Origin: Alphaproteobacteria bacterium
GTDB taxonomy: Bacteria > Pseudomonadota > Alphaproteobacteria > Rhodobacterales > Rhodobacteraceae
Assembly: GCA_003331935.1 (NCBI GenBank)
Contig: QOQE01000010.1
Span: 1-61,759, forward strand
Reading direction: 5' to 3'
DNA: 61,759 bases
A model generated the notes under the pieces. That model saw nothing but the letters and a program-made list of their open reading frames with translations, did no database searches and was not told where the DNA came from. A program made the translations under genes and the position numbers. This document shows positions 8,334 through 16,867 of the stretch, piece after piece. Each line of letters starts with the position of its first letter. The stretch's first letter is position 1.

Positions 8334-9117
8334 TGAAAACTTAGTTATAGTAATTCCTGCTCGAAAAAACTCAAAAAGGCTCAAAAATAAAAATTTTAAG
8401 GATTTTCACGGGTTCCCTTTATTTGAGTGGAGTATAGCGGCTGGATTGTTTATAAAGCACCAGCTCGGTGGCTCAAGAAAAATTTCAGTTATTTGTTCCA
8501 GCGATGACCATCAGATTTTAGATCTAATAAAAAAGAAATATATATCTAATGTTTACGCGATTCAAAGAAGTGCCAAGCTATCTGATGATAAGGCAATTCT
8601 ATCTGATGTTATAATTGATTGTATCCATAGGCTAGCTGATGAAGGCATGATTTGCGTAGATGATTATTTGGGTGGGAGCTTTATCTTGTTGCAACCAACA
8701 TCACCTATCCGATTAAAAAATGATCTAGTTAACTTTTGTAGCCAAATAAGAGATTTAGGTGATTATCATTCAGTAGTATCAGTCAATAGACGCTATAAAG
8801 TAATTAAAGATGTTTATAAGATAATTAATAAAGGTGAAGTAAATTCAGATTTTTCAATTGGGTTCATAGGTCAAAAATTGATTACATGGAAGGATATTGA
8901 AAATAATAATACGGCTTTTGTCGACGGTAGTTTGTATTCAGGCTCTGTATCTATGCTGAAAGAAAAAGGCTTTATGCCTGAGGCTAAGACTTTGGCTTTT
9001 CCTCTTTCAATAGATAACTCGATAGACATTGATACCGAAGAAGAATTTAAAGATGCTCTACTATTGATCAAAAAACTAAAAGAATTGGGAATAGAGTATG
9101 TCAAACCAAGAATATGA
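8320..9117 (+). CDS. Acylneuraminate/nonulosonate cytidylyltransferase (NeuA-like)
   Basis: A 265-residue CMP-sugar synthetase that activates a 2-keto-3-deoxy sugar acid with CTP. The N-terminal VIVIPARKNSKRLKNKNF is the nucleotide-binding loop of NeuA-type enzymes. LLQPTSPIR and the C-terminal SIDIDTEEEF motif with metal-binding Asp residues follow. It reads more like NeuA/PseF than KdsB, whose loop is PARYASTRLPGKP. ATG 8320 is chosen; ATG 8305 is in frame and would overlap the aminotransferase by 29 bases instead of 14. Its end overlaps the GMC gene by 20 bases, indicating translational coupling. The substrate may be a sialic-type sugar made by the NeuB encoded on the other strand, or the amino-Kdo suggested by the upstream gene. 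Confidence 0.85.
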   Translation: MNCLNENLVIVIPARKNSKRLKNKNFKDFHGFPLFEWSIAAGLFIKHQLGGSRKISVICSSDDHQILDLIKKKYISNVYAIQRSAKLSDDKAILSDVIIDCIHRLADEGMICVDDYLGGSFILLQPTSPIRLKNDLVNFCSQIRDLGDYHSVVSVNRRYKVIKDVYKIINKGEVNSDFSIGFIGQKLITWKDIENNNTAFVDGSLYSGSVSMLKEKGFMPEAKTLAFPLSIDNSIDIDTEEEFKDALLLIKKLKELGIEYVKPRI

Positions 9118-10639
9118 CTTGGCCATTATTGGTGCTGGGACTTCTGGTTTAGAAATTGCAAAAAATGCAAGCAGATGTGGGTTCAAAGTTTGTTTGATAG
9201 AACAAGGGCATTCTGAGGGTAAAAGTTATTTTAATAAAATACCTTTACTATCAGGCAAATTACTGCAAAACAACAAACATTGCTTGAGTTTCACATCTCA
9301 TAAACAAAAAGGTTTGAAAAACCGAGAACTACCTATTCTTCAGGGAACTGGTTTTGGTGGTTCGAGTTTGATAAATGGTAACGTCTCATATTTAGGTTTT
9401 AAGAAAAAGTTTCAAGATGTTTTCTCTTTTTGGCCAAAAAGTTTGTTCCAGAGAATAATAGACAATATATACTGTGACGCAGATTTCTCATACATTAGAG
9501 AGTTCGGTTATTCAGATAACCTAACCAATATTTTTTGCAAAACTCTCAATAGTTTTTTAGTGCCTGAGGTTGAAGATTTAGATAACTTACTCGAAGGGTG
9601 GGCAAAAATTCATCTAAATATTCGCGACTCTAAAAGATATAATTTTTCAAATGACTTCAATGAAAATGCGCTTCACAAAAACATTATGAAGCTAGCCAAT
9701 ACTCGCGCTACTAAGATCCTTTTCAAAGACAATAATGCTACAGGAGTTGAGTGCGAAAATATAAAAACTAGATTGAAAACTGTTGTTAATGCCCGAAAGA
9801 TTATTCTTTCGGCAGGCACTATATTTTCACCATTAATTTTAATGCAGTCAGGTATCGGGGACTCCAAAGAGGTCTATAAAACTGGAGTCCCATTAAAATT
9901 TAAGCAAGAACATGTTGGAAAGCATTTAAAAGATCACGCCAACTTTAGGATTGAATTTGACTGTTTAGGGTTTGATACTCTTAATCAAAAAACGCGCGGA
10001 TTGAAATTATTTATGGAGTTGATTAGGTATCTTATCTCAAGGGACTCCATTTTTAAAAGTCCAGGAGCAACTCTTGCCTGGAATAAATCAAGTTTTAATA
10101 AGAAAAATAATATAAACGATTTGGTTAGATATCATTTGGTACATTTTACACAAGAACGAAATTTGTTATCCTCTAAAGGAATAAAATTTCAAAAAGCACA
10201 AAGAGCGTCTATTGGATGTTTTCAAGTTTTTCCAAAATCTGAAGGATCAATATTTTTAAATGATATAAAAAAAATACAAATTGACCCAAACTATTTGTCA
10301 CACAAATATGATAGAGCTCTTGCTCATAAAGCGTATTTAAGCGCGTTCGATCTCCTGAAAAAAGCAGGCTTTTCTCAAATTGGCAACAAGCTTACTTTTT
10401 CTGAAATAGAGAAAAATTTGGAAGCGGAAACATATTCTGGATATCATTTGATTGGGACTAATAGAATGTCTAAAGATAAAGGTAATGGAGTCGTAGATGA
10501 AAACTTCAAAGTGTTTGGGACTAACAATCTTTATGTATGTGACGCATCAGTATTTCCTGATTTTGTTTCAACGCATCAATATTTACCCACTTTAGCAGTA
10601 AGTAAGATTTTTTCGTTACAACAAGGGATACTTACTTAG
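9098..10639 (+). CDS. GMC-family FAD-dependent oxidoreductase
   Basis: A 513-residue glucose-methanol-choline family flavoenzyme. The FAD Rossmann motif GAGTSG is at 12-17, the second flavin loop is GTGFGGSSLINGNVS, ARKIILSAGT is the conserved mid-protein motif, and the C-terminal GMC_C domain contains His450 (GYHLIGTNRM) and NNLYVCDASVFPDF. The usual His/Asn catalytic pair would be His493 (STHQYLPTL) and its surroundings. There is no signal peptide, so it is cytoplasmic. GMC enzymes oxidise alcohols to carbonyls. Coupled by overlap to a sugar cytidylyltransferase and aminotransferase, it probably makes the sugar carbonyl for transamination, the step done by the unrelated alcohol dehydrogenase KdnB in Shewanella; that is inference. 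It overlaps neuC tail to tail by 8 bases. Confidence 0.88.
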   Translation: MSNQEYDLAIIGAGTSGLEIAKNASRCGFKVCLIEQGHSEGKSYFNKIPLLSGKLLQNNKHCLSFTSHKQKGLKNRELPILQGTGFGGSSLINGNVSYLGFKKKFQDVFSFWPKSLFQRIIDNIYCDADFSYIREFGYSDNLTNIFCKTLNSFLVPEVEDLDNLLEGWAKIHLNIRDSKRYNFSNDFNENALHKNIMKLANTRATKILFKDNNATGVECENIKTRLKTVVNARKIILSAGTIFSPLILMQSGIGDSKEVYKTGVPLKFKQEHVGKHLKDHANFRIEFDCLGFDTLNQKTRGLKLFMELIRYLISRDSIFKSPGATLAWNKSSFNKKNNINDLVRYHLVHFTQERNLLSSKGIKFQKAQRASIGCFQVFPKSEGSIFLNDIKKIQIDPNYLSHKYDRALAHKAYLSAFDLLKKAGFSQIGNKLTFSEIEKNLEAETYSGYHLIGTNRMSKDKGNGVVDENFKVFGTNNLYVCDASVFPDFVSTHQYLPTLAVSKIFSLQQGILT

Positions 10640-11756
10640 TGGAGGTCTCAAAAAACGCTTTCTGCAAATTTAATTTCCAGATTTTTTTATCTTTCAAAAT
10701 CTTAGTAAATTTTTTTGCTGATTGGCCTGTTCCAAAACTATTATCAGTCGGAAAACGTTTTCCCCATAGGCTTTCAACTAACCTATCAAGATTCTTATTT
10801 TTGAAAACATCAACGTTTTTTATACTTTTGGCCTCAGCTCTTCTAAATTGGCGTGATCCTATATTGATAGAAGGAACCCCGAGAAACGGAGCCTCTCGAA
10901 CGCCAACAGAACTATTTCCGATTATTATTTGAGAATTTTTTAATAAAGTTGAAAAATATGAAAATCTCATTGAAGGTATTTGTTTAAAATGAGATGAAGG
11001 CAGTTTTCCGATAGCCTTAAATATTATTTCACATCCTGGGTCATTGTTTGGAGAAATAACTACAAAATTCTTTTTTAAATTTTTTAAAGAATCGCAACAA
11101 ATTTGGATCTCTTTCTTTAAGCTTTCCAATTCAGACGTTACAGAATGAAAAATAAAAATCCCATATTTATCCCATTGGATGTCATAATAACTCAGCACCT
11201 CATGGAGAGGAATTGTATTTCTCTTTTTATGTGTATCAAGTTCTGGAGATCCAAGAACGAAAACTCTATCAGGATGTTCCCCGAGTTTCGTGACTCGGTT
11301 TTTTGCTGATGTAGAGCTTACGAAGTGCACCGTGCATAACTTGGTGTTACAATGCCGATAAACTTCATCTATAGTTCCCGACACTTCTCCTCCTTCAATG
11401 TGGGCACTTCGTAAGTTATTTGTTGCACAAACAAGAGAGGCAGCAACTGCTTCAATTCTATCTCCATGAATTAAAACAAGGTCTGGCTTTAGCCTGCTGA
11501 CATATTCGGAGATGCCCGTAATAGTTCTCGAAAGGATTTTATCCTGTGGATCTCCCTCCATCTGATTGATGAATTCAAACCGTTTAATTTTTTTCATCCT
11601 TGAAACTTCGATGCTAGTTAGACCATACTTTTCTAGAAGGTGCATGCCAGTAACAAAAAAGTAAATTTTAAATCCCGCCAATCTCGCGCTTGATGCTAAT
11701 GGTTCGAGTTTTCCAAAGTCGGCTCTAGTGCCTGTTATGAACAATAGTTTTTTCAC
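10632..11756 (-). CDS. neuC: UDP-N-acetylglucosamine 2-epimerase (hydrolysing), NeuC
   Basis: A 374-residue NeuC/SiaA-type enzyme that converts UDP-GlcNAc (or a related UDP-sugar) to ManNAc (or analogue) and UDP, the first step to nonulosonic acids. ITGTRADFGKL at the N-terminus, LIHGDRIEA, AHIEGGEVSGTIDEVYRH and GNSSVGVREAPFLGVPSINIG are all hallmarks of the hydrolysing 2-epimerases. The start is GTG 11756, 10 bases after the neuB stop, with no strong ribosome site. It forms a neuB-neuC operon. It could act on a GDP- or bacillosamine-type substrate as in legionaminic acid routes; sequence alone does not decide. Confidence 0.9.
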   Translation of the reverse strand: MKKLLFITGTRADFGKLEPLASSARLAGFKIYFFVTGMHLLEKYGLTSIEVSRMKKIKRFEFINQMEGDPQDKILSRTITGISEYVSRLKPDLVLIHGDRIEAVAASLVCATNNLRSAHIEGGEVSGTIDEVYRHCNTKLCTVHFVSSTSAKNRVTKLGEHPDRVFVLGSPELDTHKKRNTIPLHEVLSYYDIQWDKYGIFIFHSVTSELESLKKEIQICCDSLKNLKKNFVVISPNNDPGCEIIFKAIGKLPSSHFKQIPSMRFSYFSTLLKNSQIIIGNSSVGVREAPFLGVPSINIGSRQFRRAEAKSIKNVDVFKNKNLDRLVESLWGKRFPTDNSFGTGQSAKKFTKILKDKKIWKLNLQKAFFETSTK

Positions 11757-11766
11757 AGTAATAACT

Positions 11767-12774
11767 TTATTCCAAATCAGACCATTTTATCTGATTATTC
11801 TTTGCAATATCTCTTTTTAAAGTCTTTCCTAAAACTTTTTCAAATTCAAAGGCGGCTATTTCTCCGTCACCAGGTCTTCTAGCCCAGATATTGTGCCTAT
11901 CAATAGTATCACCCTTTTTAAGGTCTTTATCAGTAACAATTGAAGATCGTGCAAACCTATAAACATCTTTTTCAATATCAGCTATAAACTTATTTCTATC
12001 TCTTGCATAAGCGATGTCTTTGCTTTTTTTTATAAGGTGTTCGAGTTCGTCTGGGTCCATTGAGCATGAGATGTCAGGTCCTTTTCGATTTTTAGTGTCA
12101 GTGAAATGTTTTTCAATAATTGTCGCACCTAATGCAACGGCTGCTAAAGACATGGTTGGTCCAATTGAATGGTCTGAAAATCCTATTTGGGCTTTAGGAA
12201 ACTCGTGCGACAATTGTGCTAAACTACCTAGCGCAATTTCCTCTGGTGGGCAGGGATAAATGTTCGTACATTCTAACAGTGCGTATTTTATTGAGTGTTT
12301 TTCAAGAATTTCTACAGGCTTTTTTACTGAGGATATATTTTGCATTCCTGTGGAGAGGATGATTGGCTTCCCAAATTTTGCAATATGCTCAACCAAAAGA
12401 AGGTTGTCACATTCTCCAGAACCAATTTTAAAGGCAGGTACATTTATATCATTTAAAAAGTCTGCAGCAGATCTAGAGAAAGGAGTGGAAATATAAATCA
12501 TTCCTAAGTCTTCTACTATCTTTTTTAAATTTATTTCTTCATCTCTTGTTAAAGAACATTTTTCCATTACATCCCAAATCGAGACATCTGCGTTAGGGGG
12601 CATTATTTTTTTAGCATCTGGTGTCATCTCGTCATCAAGAAAGTGTGTCTGGTGCTTAATAACCTCGCAGCCTTTCTCAGCAGCTTTTTTAACCATTTGT
12701 GCTGCAACTGAAAAAACTCCACCATGATTTATACCTAATTCTGCAATTATTAGAGGTGCTTCTTTGGAGCTAAT
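11767..12774 (-). CDS. neuB: N-acetylneuraminate (nonulosonic acid) synthase, NeuB, with a non-canonical start
   Basis: NeuB condenses phosphoenolpyruvate with ManNAc or an analogue to give a nine-carbon sialic-type acid. CEVIKHQTHFLDDEM, ADVSIWDVMEKCSL, YISTPFSRSAA, KIGSGECDN, LSTGM, ALLECTNIYPCP and GFSDHSIGP match the TIM barrel. The C-terminal antifreeze-like SAF domain (FARSSIVTDKDLKKGD, IWARRPGDGEI) is complete. The first ATG in frame is at 12696, but the frame stays open upstream and encodes the conserved family N-terminus PLIIAELGINHGG, so the protein must begin earlier. No ATG, GTG or TTG exists between that motif and the upstream in-frame stop. I place the start at ATT 12774, next to an AGGA; the exact codon is uncertain. 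neuC follows 10 bases later. Confidence 0.85.
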   Translation of the reverse strand: MSSKEAPLIIAELGINHGGVFSVAAQMVKKAAEKGCEVIKHQTHFLDDEMTPDAKKIMPPNADVSIWDVMEKCSLTRDEEINLKKIVEDLGMIYISTPFSRSAADFLNDINVPAFKIGSGECDNLLLVEHIAKFGKPIILSTGMQNISSVKKPVEILEKHSIKYALLECTNIYPCPPEEIALGSLAQLSHEFPKAQIGFSDHSIGPTMSLAAVALGATIIEKHFTDTKNRKGPDISCSMDPDELEHLIKKSKDIAYARDRNKFIADIEKDVYRFARSSIVTDKDLKKGDTIDRHNIWARRPGDGEIAAFEFEKVLGKTLKRDIAKNNQIKWSDLE

Positions 12775-12821
12775 GGTCCTGTTTTTAATTTTTAAAATTT
12801 TTAAACCTATCTTTTGAAATA

Positions 12822-14264
12822 ATGATTAGTAAAATGGCGTTGCCGAATTGGAAAAATACGCAAGTATTTAATAGGTTAATTTTTTCTAGGTGTCGATTGA
12901 AATTTGAATTGAAAAAAAATATCTCTTTATTGGTTTTTAATCTTTATCAGGTTCTCTGGTATCTATTCTTACCCATTGCATTACTATATTTTTTTTATCG
13001 TTCTATAAAAGAACCGGGATATGCTTCGGAACTCTCAGAGAGATTAAGCTTTTATCAAAAAGACATAAAGGGAGCTTGTTGGTGTCACGCTGTGTCTTTG
13101 GGAGAAGTGAGAGCAGCCCGCCCTATTTTTGATAAACTTCTTTTGAACGGAGAGAAATTATTAGTTACCACGCTGACTTTATCTGGAAAAAATGCGGTAC
13201 GATTGGAATATCAGGCAGAAATAAAACTTGGAAAAGTAGCAGTTGTCTACGCCCCACTTGAAATTACATTTTTTTTCAAAAGGTTCCTTGCCCGTTTTAA
13301 ACCTAGGTGCTGTATAATTTTAGAATGTGACCTGTGGCCAGTGATGATCGCATCCACTCAAAGAGAAAAAATCCCTTTAATCTTTGCCCAGGCACAATAC
13401 CCTGAAAAAGGATTTATAAGAGATAAAAAATTTCCGTTTCTGAAAGCAAGTTTGATCGAAAAGTTCGATTTGATTTTAGCTAAGTCAGAGAGGCATAAAA
13501 GCAGATTTGAGTATTTTGGAGCAAAAAAGGTATTAGTTATTGGGGACACTCGCTTTGAGCAAAATGTTCCAGTAGATCAAATTAGCATGGCGTCCAAGAT
13601 TAAGAAAAAACTTCTGAAGAAATGTTTTACAGTGTGTTTTGCCAGTATTGGGAAAAAGGAATTTGAAATAATAAAGGAAATAGTTCTAGCGCTGTCTGAA
13701 AAATTCCAAGATATTTTTTTTATAATTGTTCCCCGACACCCTAATGACTTTGGTAAGTATAAGACCTTATTTGATAAGGGTTTAATTAAAGTAAAAACAC
13801 GTAGTGAGTTAATGGAGCAAAAAGTAGATTTTAAAAAGATGAGTTTTGATACCTTTGAAGGTTTACTTAATTTTAGTTTGCTATGGGGAGATAGTCTTGG
13901 AGAATTGAATTTCTATATGGCAATGTCCGACATCGTTTTTATGGGAGACTCGTTAAACAACGAAGGATCGCATAACATTATTGAACCTTTAGCAATAAAA
14001 AAACCTGTAATTGTTGGTCCAAGCATTTGGGGAATTGAATTTCCTGCATTGGAAGCCTTAGATGCAGGAATTATTAAAAAAATTAGCGGACAAAAAGAGT
14101 TAGCAGCAGCTCTGGTAGAAGTATATCATGATAAAAAAGAAAAGAATATTAGCAAAACCAGTATTACAAAAATGGAAAACTTCTATATCAATAATCATGG
14201 TGCTTCTGAAAAGTTTATGAAAGAGATGACCAATAACAAGTTTTTAGGGTTTAACCATGATTAA
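12822..14264 (+). CDS. 3-deoxy-D-manno-octulosonic acid transferase, WaaA/KdtA-like
   Basis: A 480-residue glycosyltransferase that transfers Kdo-type sugars from CMP-sugar to lipid A at the inner membrane. A membrane-anchor helix (FLPIALLYFFYR) precedes KEPGYASELSERLSFY and HAVSLGEVRAARP, whose Glu is the family's catalytic base. The C-terminal GT-B half carries GDSLGELNFYMAMSDIVFMG and GSHNIIEPLAIKKPVIVGP, the CMP-binding stretch. About 30 N-terminal residues before NISLLVFNLYQ have no counterpart in usual WaaA, so the true start may be a later TTG near 12906. The usual length is about 425. Placed next to nonulosonate and KdnA-like genes, it may be specialised for a modified Kdo; a separate housekeeping copy could exist outside the window. 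Confidence 0.85.
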   Translation: MISKMALPNWKNTQVFNRLIFSRCRLKFELKKNISLLVFNLYQVLWYLFLPIALLYFFYRSIKEPGYASELSERLSFYQKDIKGACWCHAVSLGEVRAARPIFDKLLLNGEKLLVTTLTLSGKNAVRLEYQAEIKLGKVAVVYAPLEITFFFKRFLARFKPRCCIILECDLWPVMIASTQREKIPLIFAQAQYPEKGFIRDKKFPFLKASLIEKFDLILAKSERHKSRFEYFGAKKVLVIGDTRFEQNVPVDQISMASKIKKKLLKKCFTVCFASIGKKEFEIIKEIVLALSEKFQDIFFIIVPRHPNDFGKYKTLFDKGLIKVKTRSELMEQKVDFKKMSFDTFEGLLNFSLLWGDSLGELNFYMAMSDIVFMGDSLNNEGSHNIIEPLAIKKPVIVGPSIWGIEFPALEALDAGIIKKISGQKELAAALVEVYHDKKEKNISKTSITKMENFYINNHGASEKFMKEMTNNKFLGFNHD

Positions 14265-14271
14265 AAGCGAC

Positions 14272-15438
14272 TTACGTTTTAATTTCTTTGGTCTCATTTG
14301 GCAAATAAACTAATGAAAAAATACAAATTAAAGCCAGTATCCCAACTAACAAAAACGCATAATAGTAACTCTGGGTCAAATCAAAAATAGCTCCTGCTAC
14401 TATAGGTCCAGACACGGATCCTATTGCGCCAAAAAATGTTATCTTTCCAAAAACAGCACCGATATTTTTGAGACCAAAGTTTTCCGCTATAATAAAAGGA
14501 GCTATTGTGAAGTGACCACCATGAGAGAAACCATACAAACAGAGTAGAACGTAAATAAAGTAAATATTTTCTGTGAAAGGTATGGTGAATAAAGCAAAGG
14601 TCATAGGGCAAAGACAAATTATATACGTTTTTTTTCCGCCTAGTCTGTCCGCTAGCACGCCTATAGAAAGTCTCCCAAAAATACTAGAAAAACCTATTAT
14701 TGAAAGAAGTAAAGCGCTCTCCTCTAGAGATAAGCCAACATTTAATCCATGCGCGGCGATATGTGTCATTGTAGTGAACATGGTGAAGAAAATGCAAAAT
14801 TGACAGAAAGCTAAAAGGCTAAAAACTTTCTTGTCCAGTAATTCGAATGAAGTTTTCGCGTCAACTGGTGTCTTTCCCGAAGTTTTTGGTGCGGTTATTA
14901 TTGATGCTGCCAAAACCAATCCGATGCTTGCAGCAATACCAAGATAAAATGTAGCTGTCTGCCAACCGAATCTTATAATTAAAAAAGCGATGAGGGGAGG
15001 CATTATCATTTGACCCATTGCTGTACCTATCTTGGCAACCGATGTCATTAATCCTCTTTTTGAGTCGAACCACTTTGCTATGGTTGATAAAGTGGAAATA
15101 TCGTGGGTGCTGAGCCCTACCCCAATAAAGAAGAAAAAAATCAAAAATAAATGCCATACTTCGTTGGATAGTGAAAAGAGAATGAAACCTATTCCAAAAA
15201 TAAAACCATTCACACTCAAAACAATTCTAGGGCCAAGTCGATCATTTAAATAACCTCCTGGTATGGCTAGTATACCCCATGCCATCCAGCCAGCTGCTCC
15301 AATTGATGATAAAATTGTTCTCGACCATCCAAACTCTTTTTCAAGCTCGGTCATAAGTACGCCATAAGTGAATAACATCCCTACTATAATGAACTGTGTG
15401 AAGAAAGAACCTACAACAACATTTACTTTTTTTATCAT
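14272..15438 (-). CDS. MFS transporter, monocarboxylate/oxalate-formate-antiporter type
   Basis: A 388-residue protein with about twelve hydrophobic helices. The N-terminal half reads FGWSRTILSSIGAAGWMAWG and GGYLNDRLGPRIVL, the loop 2-3 motif of major facilitators. The second half repeats it as GRLSIGVLADRLGGKKTYI. This subgroup (MCT/OxlT-like) commonly moves carboxylates. It starts at ATG 15438 and converges with the waaA-like gene 7 bases away. The substrate is not predictable, and no catabolic operon sits on the same strand. Confidence 0.87.
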   Translation of the reverse strand: MIKKVNVVVGSFFTQFIIVGMLFTYGVLMTELEKEFGWSRTILSSIGAAGWMAWGILAIPGGYLNDRLGPRIVLSVNGFIFGIGFILFSLSNEVWHLFLIFFFFIGVGLSTHDISTLSTIAKWFDSKRGLMTSVAKIGTAMGQMIMPPLIAFLIIRFGWQTATFYLGIAASIGLVLAASIITAPKTSGKTPVDAKTSFELLDKKVFSLLAFCQFCIFFTMFTTMTHIAAHGLNVGLSLEESALLLSIIGFSSIFGRLSIGVLADRLGGKKTYIICLCPMTFALFTIPFTENIYFIYVLLCLYGFSHGGHFTIAPFIIAENFGLKNIGAVFGKITFFGAIGSVSGPIVAGAIFDLTQSYYYAFLLVGILALICIFSLVYLPNETKEIKT

Positions 15439-15551
15439 TTTACGTTTAGGCCTAAAAAATCTGACATATTTAATTTGGTTTTGTTATTGATCATGCCAAA
15501 GAGGGTGTTAACATAAACCTATTATAATATTGATCGTTTTGGGTAATTAAA

Positions 15552-16352
15552 ATGAAAATGCAAGAAAAAAAAGTATGCTTAGTAATTGGTGCTGGAGCAG
15601 GGATTGGTGTAAATGTGGCAAAGAAATTTGCAGTTTCGGGTTATCATTCAGTAATTTCAAGAAGAACTAATCAACAAGGCTTAGATGATGCTGTAAAGAA
15701 CATTGAAAAAGAAGGGGGGAGTGCGACAGGGTTTTTAATCAACGCGATTGAAGAAAATTCGATAGAAAACCTTATTGAAAAAGTTGAGGAAACCATCGGA
15801 TCTATTCACGTCGTGGTTTTCAATTTAGGATCTCAGATTGGCAATAGGTCGCTGAATGAGACATCTGAAAAAGTATTCGAACGAGGATGGAGAATGGCTA
15901 CGCTAGCTCTTTTCCGTACAGCTAAGAAGCTTTTTCCCTACATGGAAAAAAGGGGAGGAGGAACTCTTTTGGTCACATCATCTACTGCAGCGGTAAGAGG
16001 AAATAAGGGACAGCATTCTCATGCCGCATCAATGGGGGGAAGGCGCATGTTATGTCAAACCTTAAACGCAGAGTTTTCCAGCAAGGGAATACACACAACA
16101 CATATAATCATAGACGGAGCCGTTGACGCGCCAGACACGCTAGGCAAAATGATGGGGGAGGAGGCCTATCAAGCACTGCGTAAGGAAAAGGGTTTAGAAA
16201 AAGACGGTTTGTTGTTACCTGAAAAAATAGCTGAAACATATTATCATCTTGCTGATCAACATAGGTCGGCATGGACGCATGAGGTTGATCTTAGAGCTTA
16301 CAATGATGATCCTTGGTGGAATACGCCTAGAAATATTGCAAGTAGCATCTAG
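15552..16352 (+). CDS. SDR-family oxidoreductase-like protein with degenerate active site
   Basis: A 266-residue short-chain dehydrogenase/reductase fold. The N-terminal VIGAGAGIG (11-19) is the NAD(P)-binding glycine motif, FNLGSQ at 90-95 replaces the usual NNAG, and VTSSTAAVRG carries the Ser strand. The catalytic Tyr-x-x-x-Lys is absent: by spacing from Ser144, the expected positions are His157 and Met161 in GQHSHAASMGGRRML. Binding of a cofactor is likely, but classical SDR chemistry is not. ATGs at 15552 and 15558 are both possible. A TATAAT is present at 15523-15528. It overlaps the thioesterase gene tail to tail by 4 bases. It could be a pseudoenzyme or use another mechanism. Confidence 0.85.
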   Translation: MKMQEKKVCLVIGAGAGIGVNVAKKFAVSGYHSVISRRTNQQGLDDAVKNIEKEGGSATGFLINAIEENSIENLIEKVEETIGSIHVVVFNLGSQIGNRSLNETSEKVFERGWRMATLALFRTAKKLFPYMEKRGGGTLLVTSSTAAVRGNKGQHSHAASMGGRRMLCQTLNAEFSSKGIHTTHIIIDGAVDAPDTLGKMMGEEAYQALRKEKGLEKDGLLLPEKIAETYYHLADQHRSAWTHEVDLRAYNDDPWWNTPRNIASSI

Positions 16353-16801
16353 TTAATTACGTTATAAGGTTTCGGAGTAAACCATGAGCTGTCTTCGGCC
16401 ACGTCATTATGATAAAGAGACATTTGTTGAGTTCCTGAAGAGACGGTTATATTGTTTTGGATCAACTGGCACTGGGTGAACGCAAAATTTTTACCCTCAC
16501 GAAGAATGGAAGCTTCTGTTGTTACTCTTCCAGGTCGGCAGGGATTTAAATATTGTATATTCAGGCCTAAAGTTAATCCGGTAGTGTACCCTTTGTGAAT
16601 AAGATCGACTACAAAAAACATAGAAGCATCCAATATGAATGAAACAGTGCCCCCATGCGCTATCGTTCCCTTGGTGTGACAGAAATCAATGGGTATATGC
16701 CAATCAACTTTTACAGTTTTGTTTCTTATGTTTAACTCGGTCACACAGGGCTCAAGTCTCTCTTGTATTTTAGCATATCTAATTTCTGAAGGATCTGTCA
16801 T
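16349..16801 (-). CDS. PaaI-type hotdog-fold thioesterase
   Basis: A 150-residue hotdog-fold acyl-CoA thioesterase. The family core is TIAHGGTVSFILDASMFFVV, with the HGG and Asp of the active-site helix, followed by TTGLTLGLNIQYLNPCRPGRVTTEA as the central strands. It starts at ATG 16801. It shares only the fold motif with the genes at 5751 and 60103. It converges with the SDR-like gene, and the two stops overlap within CTAG. The substrate is unknown. Confidence 0.85.
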   Translation of the reverse strand: MTDPSEIRYAKIQERLEPCVTELNIRNKTVKVDWHIPIDFCHTKGTIAHGGTVSFILDASMFFVVDLIHKGYTTGLTLGLNIQYLNPCRPGRVTTEASILREGKNFAFTQCQLIQNNITVSSGTQQMSLYHNDVAEDSSWFTPKPYNVIN

Positions 16802-16867
16802 CTTTTAACATCTGCTCTTTTTGTTTAATATAAAGGTATGAACACGATAAAAATAAAAAAAAAGTAA

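Noticed and set aside
9793-9812. CCGAAAGA and TCTTTCGG hairpin with 4-base loop
   Set aside because: It is within the GMC gene and encodes the conserved ARKIILSAGT motif, so protein constraint explains most of it; no T run follows.
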